Assembly (NCBI GenBank): GCA_031553495.1
Contig: JAVBLN010000018.1
Location: 144,173 to 208,172 of the forward strand
Origin: Pinibacter sp031553495
GTDB taxonomy: Bacteria > Bacteroidota > Bacteroidia > Chitinophagales > Chitinophagaceae
Reading direction: 5' to 3'
DNA length: 64,000 nucleotides
Shown: positions 27,406 to 35,639 of the stretch, one piece after another
How positions within the stretch are numbered: position 1 is the stretch's first letter
Layout: every line of letters starts with the position of its first letter
Translations under genes and position numbers: made by a program
Notes under the pieces: model-generated
What the model was told of the DNA's origin: nothing
The model's input: only the letters and a program-made list of their open reading frames with translations
Database searches by the model: none

Positions 27406-28617
27406 ATGCCAGAAAAAAGCGTATACATCACCGGCATGGGAGTTATATCCGCTATTGGCAAGGGAGTTCATAAAAATCTGGCAGCATTGCAAAATAACGC
27501 ATCGGGTATTCGTACTATAAGTATCGTTGATACGCTTCTAAAAGCCAACCTGATAGCCGGGGAAATAAATGCCGATAATGATGAGCTCTTTGCGCTTGCT
27601 GGTATAAAAAAAGATAATATTCATACCCGAACCGCCTTATTGGGTATTATCGCTGTACGGGAAGCCATCGAAATGTGCAGTCTGAACCCGTCGAAGCAAA
27701 GAACGGGATTCATCAATGCCACCTCTGTTGGTGGCATGAGTGATGTGGAAAAAGTATATTTTGACCTGGTAAAGGCCACAGAATATTCCGGCCAAAGTGA
27801 AATGATAAGTTACCTGGATTGCGGAGACTGCACTGAAAAGATCGCTGATCACTTTGCTATAAAAGATTGGATGGCCACTATAAGCACTGCCTGTTCATCT
27901 TCTGCCAATGCAATACAGTATGGAGCAAGACTTGTTAGAAACGGTTTACTGGACGTGGCAATTTGTGGAGGCACAGATGCCTTAACACGTTTTACCTTAA
28001 ATGGTTTTAATAGTCTAAAAAATGTATCCGCCTCACCCTGCAAGCCTTTTGATGCAAATCGGAACGGCCTTAACCTGGGTGAAGGAGCCGCTTATATTAT
28101 TTTAGAAAGTGAAGAACAATTACAGCGTTCCGGCAATAAACCTATCGCAAAACTAAGTGGCTACTGCAATTTTAATGAAGCGTTTCATCCTACAGCGCCA
28201 TCACCCAATGGCGACGGCGCTTTGCACGCCATCCGTTCCGCTGTTGAAATGGCAGGATTGCAACCATCGGAAATTTCATACATAAACGTTCATGGAACAG
28301 CCACTTACAATAATGATCTTTCGGAAGGGCTGGCATTAAAAAGATTATTTGGCAACCGGGTTCCGCCATTCAGTTCCACAAAGCCCTTTACAGGTCACAC
28401 ACTGGCAGCAGCCGGAGCTATTGAAGCCGTTTTTTCAATATTGAGCATTAAGGAAAAGCTGCTGTATAAAAATCTTAATTTTCAAACACCTGTTCCCGAA
28501 TTGGAATTGGTACCCATAACATCGTTGCAAACCGGAATACCGGTCAATCATGTTTTGAGTAATTCATTTGGATTCGGTGGCAATAATGCCAGCCTCGTTT
28601 TTAGTAAATATGTGTAA
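27406..28617 (+). CDS. Beta-ketoacyl-ACP synthase (KAS II-like) of a polyene/flexirubin-type set
   Basis: A 403-residue condensing enzyme with a complete Cys-His-His site: Cys163 in ISTACSSSANA, His296 in NVHGTATYNND and His331 in KPFTGHTLAAAG. The C-terminal NSFGFGGNNASLVF is intact. It extends an ACP-bound chain by decarboxylative condensation. Its last codons overlap the start of the chain-length factor gene, the arrangement of KS-CLF heterodimers in aryl-polyene and type II polyketide loci. Confidence 0.9.
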   Translation: MPEKSVYITGMGVISAIGKGVHKNLAALQNNASGIRTISIVDTLLKANLIAGEINADNDELFALAGIKKDNIHTRTALLGIIAVREAIEMCSLNPSKQRTGFINATSVGGMSDVEKVYFDLVKATEYSGQSEMISYLDCGDCTEKIADHFAIKDWMATISTACSSSANAIQYGARLVRNGLLDVAICGGTDALTRFTLNGFNSLKNVSASPCKPFDANRNGLNLGEGAAYIILESEEQLQRSGNKPIAKLSGYCNFNEAFHPTAPSPNGDGALHAIRSAVEMAGLQPSEISYINVHGTATYNNDLSEGLALKRLFGNRVPPFSSTKPFTGHTLAAAGAIEAVFSILSIKEKLLYKNLNFQTPVPELELVPITSLQTGIPVNHVLSNSFGFGGNNASLVFSKYV

Positions 28618-29680
28618 ACCGGTTTATATAACATCGACGCGTGCCATTTGCGCACAAAACACATTCAGCAATAATGATTTGCCGGATGACATTAATCTGA
28701 CTGCTCAAAGTATACTTTCGTACCAAGAACCGGAATACAAAAACTACTTTACTATTTTGCAGCTTCGCCGCATGAGCCGTATTACAAAAATCGGTTTGGT
28801 AGCTGCCATTGAAGCGCTTAAAGATGCTGGTATTGAACAACCTGAAGCGATTATTACTGGCTCGGCAAAAGGCAGCATGACCGATACGGAAAGATTCTTG
28901 AGCGACATAAAAGAGTTTAATGAAGGCACGCTCAATCCTACGGCCTTTATTCAATCAACTTATAATGCCCTGAATGGCTTAATTGCGCTGCATCACAACG
29001 CAAACGGGTATAACTCTACTTATGTTCACCGGGGATTTTCTTTAGAAAATTCATTGATTGACGCGATGCTGCTGTTCGAAGAAAACAAAGCGGCAAACGC
29101 GTTGGTGGGTTGTTTTGAAGAAATGACCCTGCAACATTATGAACTTAAACAAAAGATAAATTTCTGGAAGAAAGAAACAATTCAAGGTAAAGAGCTGCTA
29201 CATTCCACAACAGAAGGAACCATTGCCGGTGAAGGAACGTTCTTCTTTACACTGAAAAGAAATGCTGATAACGCATTGGCCAGGCTTTGCGATGTCCGCA
29301 TGTTATACAATGCGGATGAAGAGCTTGTAATCACAACATTTCACAGATTTCTGTCAAAACATAAGTTGAATCCGGACAATATTGATGCCATTATGCTTGG
29401 ATATAATGGCGATATACGAATCCGCCACTTTTACGACGCAATTGCACAACAACTTACATCACACACACATCAACTTGCATTTAAGCACCTTTGCGGCGAA
29501 TTTGATACCGCCGCCGGATTCGCACTATGGGCTGCCGCCAAAGCTTTGCACACGCAACACCTGCATCCCGCAATGATCTTTAAAAGCGGAGCCAGCTCAA
29601 AACTTCGAAACATTATTATCTATAATCAATATAACGGCAAAGAACATTCGTTTTATTTATTAAAAAAGGCCTCTTTATAA
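28610..29680 (+). CDS. Ketosynthase chain-length-factor-like protein (no active-site Cys)
   Basis: A start at ATG 28610 overlaps the preceding stop by 8 bp and yields 356 residues; a TTG start 42 bp upstream is less likely. The thiolase-like fold is recognisable (LRRMSRITKIGLVAAIEALK, GSAKGSMTDTERFL), but where a ketosynthase has ACSS this protein reads YVHRGFSLENS, so the nucleophilic Cys is absent. This matches the chain-length factor family (ketoacyl-synt_2) that pairs with an active KS. It probably sets chain length for the neighbouring enzyme. Assignment is good; product is unknown. Confidence 0.82.
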   Translation: MCKPVYITSTRAICAQNTFSNNDLPDDINLTAQSILSYQEPEYKNYFTILQLRRMSRITKIGLVAAIEALKDAGIEQPEAIITGSAKGSMTDTERFLSDIKEFNEGTLNPTAFIQSTYNALNGLIALHHNANGYNSTYVHRGFSLENSLIDAMLLFEENKAANALVGCFEEMTLQHYELKQKINFWKKETIQGKELLHSTTEGTIAGEGTFFFTLKRNADNALARLCDVRMLYNADEELVITTFHRFLSKHKLNPDNIDAIMLGYNGDIRIRHFYDAIAQQLTSHTHQLAFKHLCGEFDTAAGFALWAAAKALHTQHLHPAMIFKSGASSKLRNIIIYNQYNGKEHSFYLLKKASL

Positions 29681-29689
29681 TAGCATAAA

Positions 29690-29782
29690 AATGTAGAATG
29701 TTTTTTAAGGGGGGATCAGCGGAAGTGCTACTATTAAGCATCGTTGTGTCACTCACTTGTACTGCAGGAATGCTATTGAGCG
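29690..29782 (+). repeat. GYGACRC element, copy 14, with heptamer tail
   Basis: A T run, GGGGATCAGCGGAAGTGC, CTATTAAGC, GTTGTGTCAC, TGCAGGAATG and CTATTGAGC, followed by GGTAGTAGGCAGTAGGCAGT. It separates the chain-length factor gene from the convergent nusG gene. Confidence 0.82.
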
Positions 29783-30011
29783 GTTGGTAGTAGGCAGTAG
29801 GCAGTAGAGAATTCAGAAATCAGTGTGAATAAGATGTAGAATAAAACAAAAGCAATAAAAAGAAAGGAAGTTGTGAACTCAAAAAGTAATTACAAATATA
29901 CTTTGTTCTCCTTTTGACTTTGCGCCTTCTGTAGCTTAATGGCTTGTAAAAGTGTTGCTGTAAATATTGCGCATAATCTTATACGTTAGTTTCATCCACA
30001 TCTATTAATGT

Positions 30012-30041
30012 AAAAAGGCCACTCTCACGAGTGACCTTTTT
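30012..30041 (-). terminator. Intrinsic terminator of the secE-nusG unit
   Basis: AAAAAGG-CACTC and GAGTG-CCTTTTT form a hairpin with one mismatch and loop TCAC. The minus-strand transcript ends in T. It starts 17 bp after the nusG stop, so transcription stops here instead of entering ribosomal protein genes. Confidence 0.87.
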
Positions 30042-30058
30042 AAAAATTTGCTGAAAAG

Positions 30059-30622
30059 TTATGCCAGTTTTTCTACTTGCATATAGTTCAACTCTACAGG
30101 TGTTGAACGCCCAAATATTTTTACTGTTACTTTCAATTTTTTCTTCTCATCGTTCACTTCTTCTATTATTCCATTGAAATCATTGAAAGGACCTTCGATA
30201 ATTTTAATAGTTTCGCCAACAATGAAAGGCTCGCTCATGCTGATTCCGCCTGCTTCCGCCATTTCATCCATCTTGCCCAGCATCTTATTCACTTCGGCTT
30301 TGCGCAAAGCAATAGGATTATCTTTACCTAGAAAATGAATTACGTTGGTTGTATTTTTTATAAGGTCGCGAAGATCGTCAGACAATTTTCCATCAGCGAT
30401 TTCAATCATAACATAACCAGGATAATAGTTACGTTCACGCATTACTTTTTTGCCATTTTGTACTTTGTAAACTTTTTCAACGGGCAAAAAAACCTGCTTT
30501 ACTGCTTCAACCCAGCCACTGCGTGAAATTTCCTTGTCAAGGTATTCTTTCACTTTACGCTCCTTACCACTAACCACACGTAACACATACCATTTGGTTT
30601 CTGTTTGATTTGCTGCTTCCAT
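30059..30622 (-). CDS. nusG: Transcription termination/antitermination factor NusG
   Basis: NusG binds RNA polymerase, supports processivity and links it to Rho and ribosomes. The 187-residue protein has the NGN domain (WYVLRVVSGKERKVKEYLDK; NYYPGYVMIEI; NVIHFLGKDNPIALRKAEV) and a C-terminal KOW domain (VGETIKIIEGPFNDFNGIIEEV). Its start codon overlaps the secE stop (TAATG). Unusually, a terminator follows and no rplK is present downstream. Confidence 0.97.
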   Translation of the reverse strand: MEAANQTETKWYVLRVVSGKERKVKEYLDKEISRSGWVEAVKQVFLPVEKVYKVQNGKKVMRERNYYPGYVMIEIADGKLSDDLRDLIKNTTNVIHFLGKDNPIALRKAEVNKMLGKMDEMAEAGGISMSEPFIVGETIKIIEGPFNDFNGIIEEVNDEKKKLKVTVKIFGRSTPVELNYMQVEKLA

Positions 30623-30819
30623 TATTTTTTAAACAAAGAATATACAAGGTTTAACAATGAGCTTGATGCGAAATCCATTACACCAATTACAAGAGTGATC
30701 AAAAGTGTTGCAACCAACACTATAATTGTAGATTGTTGCAACTGTGCCCAGTTAGGCCAGGATACTTTTTCCAACAGCTCTTTGTAAGATTCCTTGAAAT
30801 AAGTTCCAATTTTATTCAT
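30622..30819 (-). CDS. secE: Preprotein translocase subunit SecE
   Basis: A 65-residue single-span SecE: cytosolic amphipathic helix YFKESYKELLEKVSWPNWAQ, then one transmembrane helix (about 28-50). SecE clamps the two halves of SecY in the translocon. It sits between tRNA-Trp and nusG, its normal place. Confidence 0.95.
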   Translation of the reverse strand: MNKIGTYFKESYKELLEKVSWPNWAQLQQSTIIVLVATLLITLVIGVMDFASSSLLNLVYSLFKK

Positions 30820-31012
30820 GTGAATAATTTGAAAATTGAAAATTGAAAATTTGAAACATCAATACTACTCTTAGCCTTCGTCATTTTGGGATTTCCAAAA
30901 AGCGTAGCAAATAACAAGCTTTTGCTATAATTAATTGCTATACAATAAATGTGAAAATCTAAAACTTATTTCATTTTTAAATTTGCACATTTTGCTGTTT
31001 CAAACTTAATTA

Positions 31013-31085
31013 GCACGGGCACTAGGATTCGAACCCAGATCAAAGGTTTTGGAGACCCGTATGCTACCGTTGCACCATGCCCGTG
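31013..31085 (-). tRNA. tRNA-Trp (CCA)
   Basis: Acceptor arms CACGGGC/GCCCGTG, an anticodon loop reading CTCCAAA with CCA, and the T-loop GGTTCGAATCC are visible on the minus strand. No CCA end is encoded. It lies between tuf and secE, the arrangement conserved in many bacteria. Confidence 0.95.
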
Positions 31086-31179
31086 TAAAAAGCCATTAGC
31101 AAAAAGTCCTTAAAAATCTTTGGCAAATTTAGAAAAAATGCTTCAGTTATGGGCTTAAAGCTAATGGCTTAAGCTATAA

Positions 31180-32367
31180 TTATTTCAAAATTTCAGTAAC
31201 CTGTCCGGCACCTACTGTACGTCCACCTTCGCGGATAGCGAATTTCAGACCTTTTTCCATCGCAATAGGTTGAATCAAAGTAACTTTCAATGAAGTGTTA
31301 TCACCCGGCATAACCATTTCAGTTCCTTCTGGCAGAGTAACTTCACCAGTTACGTCTGTAGTACGGAAGTAGAACTGAGGACGGTATTTGTTAAAGAATG
31401 GAGTGTGACGTCCACCTTCTTCTTTGCTCAGTACATACACCTCACCTTTAAATTCTGTGTGCGGAGTAATTGAACCTGGTTTGCAAATTACCATACCACG
31501 ACGGATATCTTTTTTCTCAATACCGCGCAACAATAAACCTGCATTATCACCAGCTTCACCTTCGTCCAATAATTTTTTAAACATTTCAACACCTGTAACT
31601 GTAGAAGTCAAAGGCTTTTCAATCAAACCAACGATTTCAACCGGCTCACCCACTTTTATACGACCTCTTTCAATACGGCCTGTAGCAACTGTACCACGAC
31701 CTGTGATTGAAAATACGTCTTCCACACTCATTAGGAATGGTTGATCAACCGGACGTGGAGGCAAAGGAATATAAGTATCCACTGCTTCCATCAATTCGTT
31801 TACTCTTTCAACCCATTGTTCTTCACCAGCCAATGCGCCGGTTGCAGAACCTTTGATGATAGGAGTATTATCGCCGTCAAAACCTTTTTCAGTCAACAAG
31901 TCACGAATTTCCATTTCAACCAGTTCCAGTAATTCAGGATCGTCAACAAGATCAACTTTATTCATGAATACCACCATACGAGGTACACCTACCTGGCGGG
32001 CAAGCAGGATGTGTTCACGTGTTTGAGGCATAGGGCCGTCTGTAGCAGCAACCACAAGAATAGCACCGTCCATTTGAGCAGCACCAGTAATCATGTTTTT
32101 CACATAGTCAGCGTGACCAGGACAGTCAACGTGAGCATAGTGACGATTATCTGTTTGATATTCTACGTGAGCTGTATTGATTGTGATACCTCTTTCTTTT
32201 TCTTCAGGTGCACCATCAATTTCATCGTAATTTTTCTTCTGCGCCAAACCTCTTTTGCTGAGAATATCGGTGATAGCTGCAGTCAAAGTTGTTTTACCGT
32301 GGTCAACGTGACCAATAGTACCAACGTTAACGTGGGGTTTATCCCTCTTAAAGGTCTCTTTTGACAT
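31180..32367 (-). CDS. tuf: Elongation factor Tu
   Basis: EF-Tu delivers aminoacyl-tRNA to the ribosome as a GTPase. The 395-residue protein has all G motifs: GHVDHGKTT, DCPGHADY, NKVDLVDD and GSATGAL, and domains 2 and 3 are complete to the C-terminal VGAGQVTEILK. It is encoded between four upstream tRNAs and tRNA-Trp and is probably expressed from the strong promoter at 33213. Confidence 0.99.
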   Translation of the reverse strand: MSKETFKRDKPHVNVGTIGHVDHGKTTLTAAITDILSKRGLAQKKNYDEIDGAPEEKERGITINTAHVEYQTDNRHYAHVDCPGHADYVKNMITGAAQMDGAILVVAATDGPMPQTREHILLARQVGVPRMVVFMNKVDLVDDPELLELVEMEIRDLLTEKGFDGDNTPIIKGSATGALAGEEQWVERVNELMEAVDTYIPLPPRPVDQPFLMSVEDVFSITGRGTVATGRIERGRIKVGEPVEIVGLIEKPLTSTVTGVEMFKKLLDEGEAGDNAGLLLRGIEKKDIRRGMVICKPGSITPHTEFKGEVYVLSKEEGGRHTPFFNKYRPQFYFRTTDVTGEVTLPEGTEMVMPGDNTSLKVTLIQPIAMEKGLKFAIREGGRTVGAGQVTEILK

Positions 32368-32555
32368 CGTTATAGTTTTTAGTTGCGGTTTTAAATTTGT
32401 TTTCTATTATGATTACTGTTGTTTTTTTAAAGCCAACAGAAAGCATCTTTTTTTGAAGTCATTAATTAATTTACGCTATCCTTAAAAAATGACTAGCCGG
32501 TAACAACCCCATTCATCGTTGCTAAATGAGATTAAATCACGGCTTTATAATTCTG

Positions 32556-32627
<72 letters not shown>

Positions 32628-32676
32628 AGGTAAAGTTTGAGAGTTTTCACTCACCAACATCCCAAGGATATCTGAG

Positions 32677-32749
32677 AGCGGAAGACGAGGATCGAACCCG
32701 CAACCTATAGCTTGGAAGGCTATCGCTCTACCAATTGAGCTACTTCCGC
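32677..32749 (-). tRNA. tRNA-Gly (TCC)
   Basis: Acceptor GCGGAAG/CTTCCGC-type pairing, anticodon loop CTTCCAA with TCC, and T-loop GGTTCGATCC on the minus strand. Confidence 0.94.
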
Positions 32750-32840
32750 ATGAGAAATGTGAGAATTTGAGAATGTGAGCTGTGAAAATTATTAATACAT
32801 TTTCACACTTTTCCCATTTTCGCACTTTCACTAAAATCCG

Positions 32841-32923
32841 TGGGCAGGAGTGGATTCGAACCACTGAAGTCGAAAGACAGCGGATTTACAGTCCGCCCCA
32901 TTTGGCCGCTCTGGAACCTGCCC
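32841..32923 (-). tRNA. tRNA-Tyr (GTA)
   Basis: A class II tRNA of 83 nt with a long variable arm. Acceptor GGGCAGG/CCTGCCC, anticodon loop CTGTAAA with GTA, and discriminator A. Confidence 0.95.
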
Positions 32924-33016
32924 TTACAAATATGAAAATTTGAGAACATGAGCATGTGGAAATCATTAATACATTCCACATTTTTCACATTAGCACCTTT
33001 TCACATTAATATCATG

Positions 33017-33089
33017 AGCCGAAGATGGGACTCGAACCCGCGACCTACTGATTACAAATCAGTTGCTCTACCAGCTGAGCTACTTCGGC
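33017..33089 (-). tRNA. tRNA-Thr (TGT)
   Basis: Acceptor GCCGAAG/CTTCGGC, anticodon loop TTTGTAA with TGT, and T-loop GGTTCGAGTCC. It is the first gene of the tRNA-tuf transcription unit. Confidence 0.95.
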
Positions 33090-33212
33090 TTACTTTATTA
33101 TTTAGGAACTTTCACTCCATTTTTACACGGAACGTTGGCTCTTTATAGTTTGAAAATCAATAATATCTAAGAACTCTTTTCAGTTTGTACTGCCCTGTAA
33201 TTTTTGGGAAGG

Positions 33213-33243
33213 CAAAGGTAAGCGAATTTGAATAATACCAAAA
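33213..33243 (-). promoter_or_regulatory. Promoter of the tRNA-tuf-secE-nusG unit
   Basis: On the minus strand TTTTG (33239-33243) is followed after 18 bp by TACCTTTG (33213-33220), matching the Bacteroidota -33 TTG and -7 TAnnTTTG elements. The predicted RNA start is near 33206, about 115 bp before tRNA-Thr. Confidence 0.75.
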
Positions 33244-33420
33244 TTTTGAGGCAACTTTTTTTTATCTTTTTCTTGCTAAATGTTTGTTTTCAAACGGTCC
33301 TCTGCATTTTTAAACCGCTCAAGCACTAAAAAGTTGCTTTGGTAATAGGCTTCAAACCTAGTATAGTTAAGCAATTGAAGAGGTTGTTAGTCAGAAATCC
33401 GAGATCAGTAATTAGAATAA

Positions 33421-33512
33421 GTTAGCAGTTGGCAGTGGGCAGTAGAGAAATCATAGTTCTGAAGACAGAAGGCTGTAAAAAGTTGAAACTGATCTCTCTA
33501 CTGCCAACTGCT
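33421..33512. repeat. Inverted GGCAGT heptamer tracts
   Basis: GTTAGCAGTTGGCAGTGGGC with AGTAGAGA (about 33421-33450) faces TCTCTCTACTGCCAACTGCT (about 33494-33513). The two could pair as a stem around a 45-nt loop. The tract abuts the next GYGACRC element. Confidence 0.65.
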
Positions 33513-33604
33513 TACTAGCATTACTACTGTACAAGTGAGTGACACAACCGAAGCTCAATCAAGGCTCTACCGCCGGTTCCATAAATAAAATTTCAAAATT
33601 TACC
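33513..33604 (-). repeat. GYGACRC element, copy 15
   Basis: TAGCATTACTACTG, CAAGTGAGTGACACAACC, GCTCAATCAAGGCTCTACC and GCCGGTTCCATAAATAAAAT. It lies between the hpf terminator and the tuf-unit promoter. Confidence 0.8.
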
Positions 33605-33657
33605 GAGTTCAAACATTGGTTTGGAATACTCCATTACGTTTTTTGTAAACAACATGC

Positions 33658-33686
33658 CAAAAAAAAGACCTCTTTTTCAAGAGGTC
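33658..33686 (-). terminator. Intrinsic terminator of hpf
   Basis: GACCTCTT (33667-33674) pairs with AAGAGGTC (33679-33686); on the minus strand the hairpin is followed by eight T. It starts 12 bp past the hpf stop. Confidence 0.88.
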
Positions 33687-33697
33687 TCGCATATATT

Positions 33698-34000
33698 TTA
33701 TGCAGCTATACGCTTTTCTTTTTTTCTTTTCATTTGATTAATTAATGAGTCCAAGGCGCTGTCAAAAGATTCTTCAAACGATTTAGAACTAGCTTTTACG
33801 AAAAAGTTCTGTTTGGGAACATGTACTCGAATCTCTGCTATTTTGTCTTTGATTGTATGAATTACATTGTCTAGTTTTAAAAACACATCCACTTTAATAA
33901 TTCTGTCATGAAAGGTAGGAAGTTTTTGAATTTTTGAATTAACGAAATCAATCAGTTTAGCATCCGCTTCAAAGTGCAGAGTCTGAATTTTAACGTCCAT
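33698..34000 (-). CDS. hpf: Ribosome hibernation-promoting factor, short HPF/YfiA type
   Basis: A 100-residue protein starting at ATG 34000 (MDVKIQTLHFEAD); an upstream in-frame start nine codons earlier is less likely. It shows the beta-alpha-beta-beta-beta-alpha pattern of HPF (KLIDFVNSKIQKLPTF; EIRVHVPKQNFFVKA; FEESFDSALDSLINQMKRKK). Such proteins bind the 30S decoding centre and silence ribosomes in stationary phase. It lacks the C-terminal dimerisation domain of long HPF. It is downstream of xerC in the same direction. Confidence 0.9.
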   Translation of the reverse strand: MDVKIQTLHFEADAKLIDFVNSKIQKLPTFHDRIIKVDVFLKLDNVIHTIKDKIAEIRVHVPKQNFFVKASSKSFEESFDSALDSLINQMKRKKEKRIAA

Positions 34001-34173
34001 AACAATCTCGTTTTTAACGTGAAACAATATTTTAAAGATCTATTTTTTCCTACTCTCATTATTAACAAAGTAATAATGCAAGGGTACATGAAGATAAAGC
34101 AACCTCTTATGCTTTCCAAATAAAAGGGGTTAAAAATTTAGAGAGTTTTTCTACTTTTTAACATTCGATCCGA

Positions 34174-35079
34174 TTAAGCTTTTGGATGTGCTTTTTTGTA
34201 CGTTTCCATCAATTTTTCTATGGAATTATGTGTATAAATTTGAGTTGATGCGAGGCTGCTGTGCCCCAGCAATTCCTTAATGGCATTTATATCGGCTCCA
34301 TTGTTGGTTAAATGCGTTGCAAATGTATGTCTTAATATGTGTGGACTTTTTCTTTCCATTGTAGTTACCTGGGCCATGAATTTATGTACCCGCAAATACA
34401 CATACTTTGGGTACAGCCGTTTTCCTTTTGGTGTTACAAACAAATAATCTGTATCCACCTCTACTGCCTGATGTCTTTTGTCGGCCTTGTATTGCATCAA
34501 AAGATCCATCATGCTTTTATTGACCGGAATAAGCCGGTATTTGCTGCCTTTACCAAATACTTTAATTGAAGAGGTATTGCTGTTGATATTTGTTTCTTTC
34601 AGGTTGATCAGTTCGCCTATACGCATGCCGGTCGCATATAATAGTTCCACTATAAGGCTGGTGGTTTTCCCTTCCCAACCTTCGATTTGAGAAACATTTT
34701 CCAGAAGCTTTTCCATTTCTTCTTCAAGAACAAATGATGGTAATCGTTTGCCGGCCTTAGGAGTTGAAATACCCGCCACAGGCGAAACATCAACATTGCC
34801 CAGCTTAAGATGATATTTAAAAAATGACTTTAACGCAGATGCTTTCCGGTTAATTGATTTTGGACTTCGTGCATTGTCTTTCAAGGAAGCCAGCCATGAT
34901 CTTATCATTGATGAATTAATATCCTTCAAAGCCAAATCGCCATATTCAGAACAAATAAACTGGAAAAATTGTGAGAGATCATCCTCATATGAATTTACTG
35001 TATACCGGGAATAGCGTTTTTCAAAACGCAGGTATTCAATAAAAGAAGTGTAAATGGGAGTGGATGATGGCGCTTGCAT
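34174..35079 (-). CDS. xerC: Tyrosine recombinase, XerC/XerD type
   Basis: A 301-residue site-specific recombinase. The N-terminal SAM-like core-binding domain spans about 8-90, the catalytic domain 105-295. Catalytic residues are visible: Arg in ATGMRIGELINLK, HxxR in HILRHTFATHL, His in LLGHSSLAST and the nucleophile Tyr in QIYTH. The gene lies between rpsU and hpf, its standard Bacteroidota context, so it is a housekeeping chromosome-dimer resolvase rather than an element integrase. Whether it is the XerC or XerD paralogue cannot be decided. Confidence 0.9.
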   Translation of the reverse strand: MQAPSSTPIYTSFIEYLRFEKRYSRYTVNSYEDDLSQFFQFICSEYGDLALKDINSSMIRSWLASLKDNARSPKSINRKASALKSFFKYHLKLGNVDVSPVAGISTPKAGKRLPSFVLEEEMEKLLENVSQIEGWEGKTTSLIVELLYATGMRIGELINLKETNINSNTSSIKVFGKGSKYRLIPVNKSMMDLLMQYKADKRHQAVEVDTDYLFVTPKGKRLYPKYVYLRVHKFMAQVTTMERKSPHILRHTFATHLTNNGADINAIKELLGHSSLASTQIYTHNSIEKLMETYKKAHPKA

Positions 35080-35161
35080 AAATTAAAGATAGCTACAAAA
35101 TACTATAAACTTTGTAGCTACCCAAATTATGAAAAGCCTTAGCTTAAATAAGTGATTAATA

Positions 35162-35356
35162 TTAATCGAACTTTCCGCTTGCTACCTGTTGCTTATAGAT
35201 AGCTTTTAGTACTTGCGTACGGCGTTTTATAGAAGGCTTTGTAAAAGTTTGGCGCTCCCTCAATTGCAACAGGGTTTTCGCTTTTTCAAACTTTTTTTTG
35301 TACTTCTTAAGCGCTTTGTCGATGTTTTCGCAATCTTTTGAATCTATGATTAACAT
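35162..35356 (-). CDS. rpsU: 30S ribosomal protein bS21
   Basis: A 64-residue, strongly basic protein (ENIDKALKKYKKKFEKAKTL; RERQTFTKPSIKRRTQVLKA) of usual length. In Bacteroidota ribosomes bS21 helps sequester the anti-Shine-Dalgarno end of 16S rRNA. Here the gene has a strong Shine-Dalgarno site, almost unique in this window, which fits known autoregulation of rpsU in this phylum. It heads the rpsU-xerC-hpf group. Confidence 0.96.
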   Translation of the reverse strand: MLIIDSKDCENIDKALKKYKKKFEKAKTLLQLRERQTFTKPSIKRRTQVLKAIYKQQVASGKFD

Positions 35357-35368
35357 ATTTTAAATATA

Positions 35369-35377
35369 CCTCCTTTA
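35369..35377 (-). promoter_or_regulatory. Shine-Dalgarno site of rpsU
   Basis: TAAAGGAGG on the minus strand, 12 nt before the start codon, is complementary to the 16S anti-SD. Other genes in this window have AT-rich leaders without such a site. Confidence 0.8.
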
Positions 35378-35392
35378 GGCGATTTTGGAGCG

Positions 35393-35422
35393 CAAAGATA
35401 TGGGTTTTGTAATAATAAACAA
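35393..35422 (-). promoter_or_regulatory. Promoter of rpsU
   Basis: TTG (35420-35422) and TATCTTTG (35393-35400) on the minus strand are separated by 19 bp, a good match to the Bacteroidota -33/-7 consensus. The predicted leader is about 30 nt and includes the SD site. Confidence 0.75.
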
Positions 35423-35639
35423 TTCTAATTTGTGGGTTGAGTGAGAAGTGAGATATCAGATATCAAAGGCAGTGGGCAGTAGAGAAACCAAAAGCTCAGA
35501 GCAGATATTCGGGGTCTCTACAATTCTTTCAATATTTATCTTTACTCGTTTTCTGCGGCTCATGTATTCTCAATTCAATAAGAACTTTCAACCTTCAATT
35601 ATCAACTGATTTCTGATTGCTAATTCCTAATTTGCGCCC

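Noticed and set aside
34174..35079. xerC-like gene as integrase of a mobile element next to the tRNA cluster
   Set aside because: Its place between rpsU and hpf is the conserved housekeeping context, and no attachment-site duplication is seen at the tRNAs.
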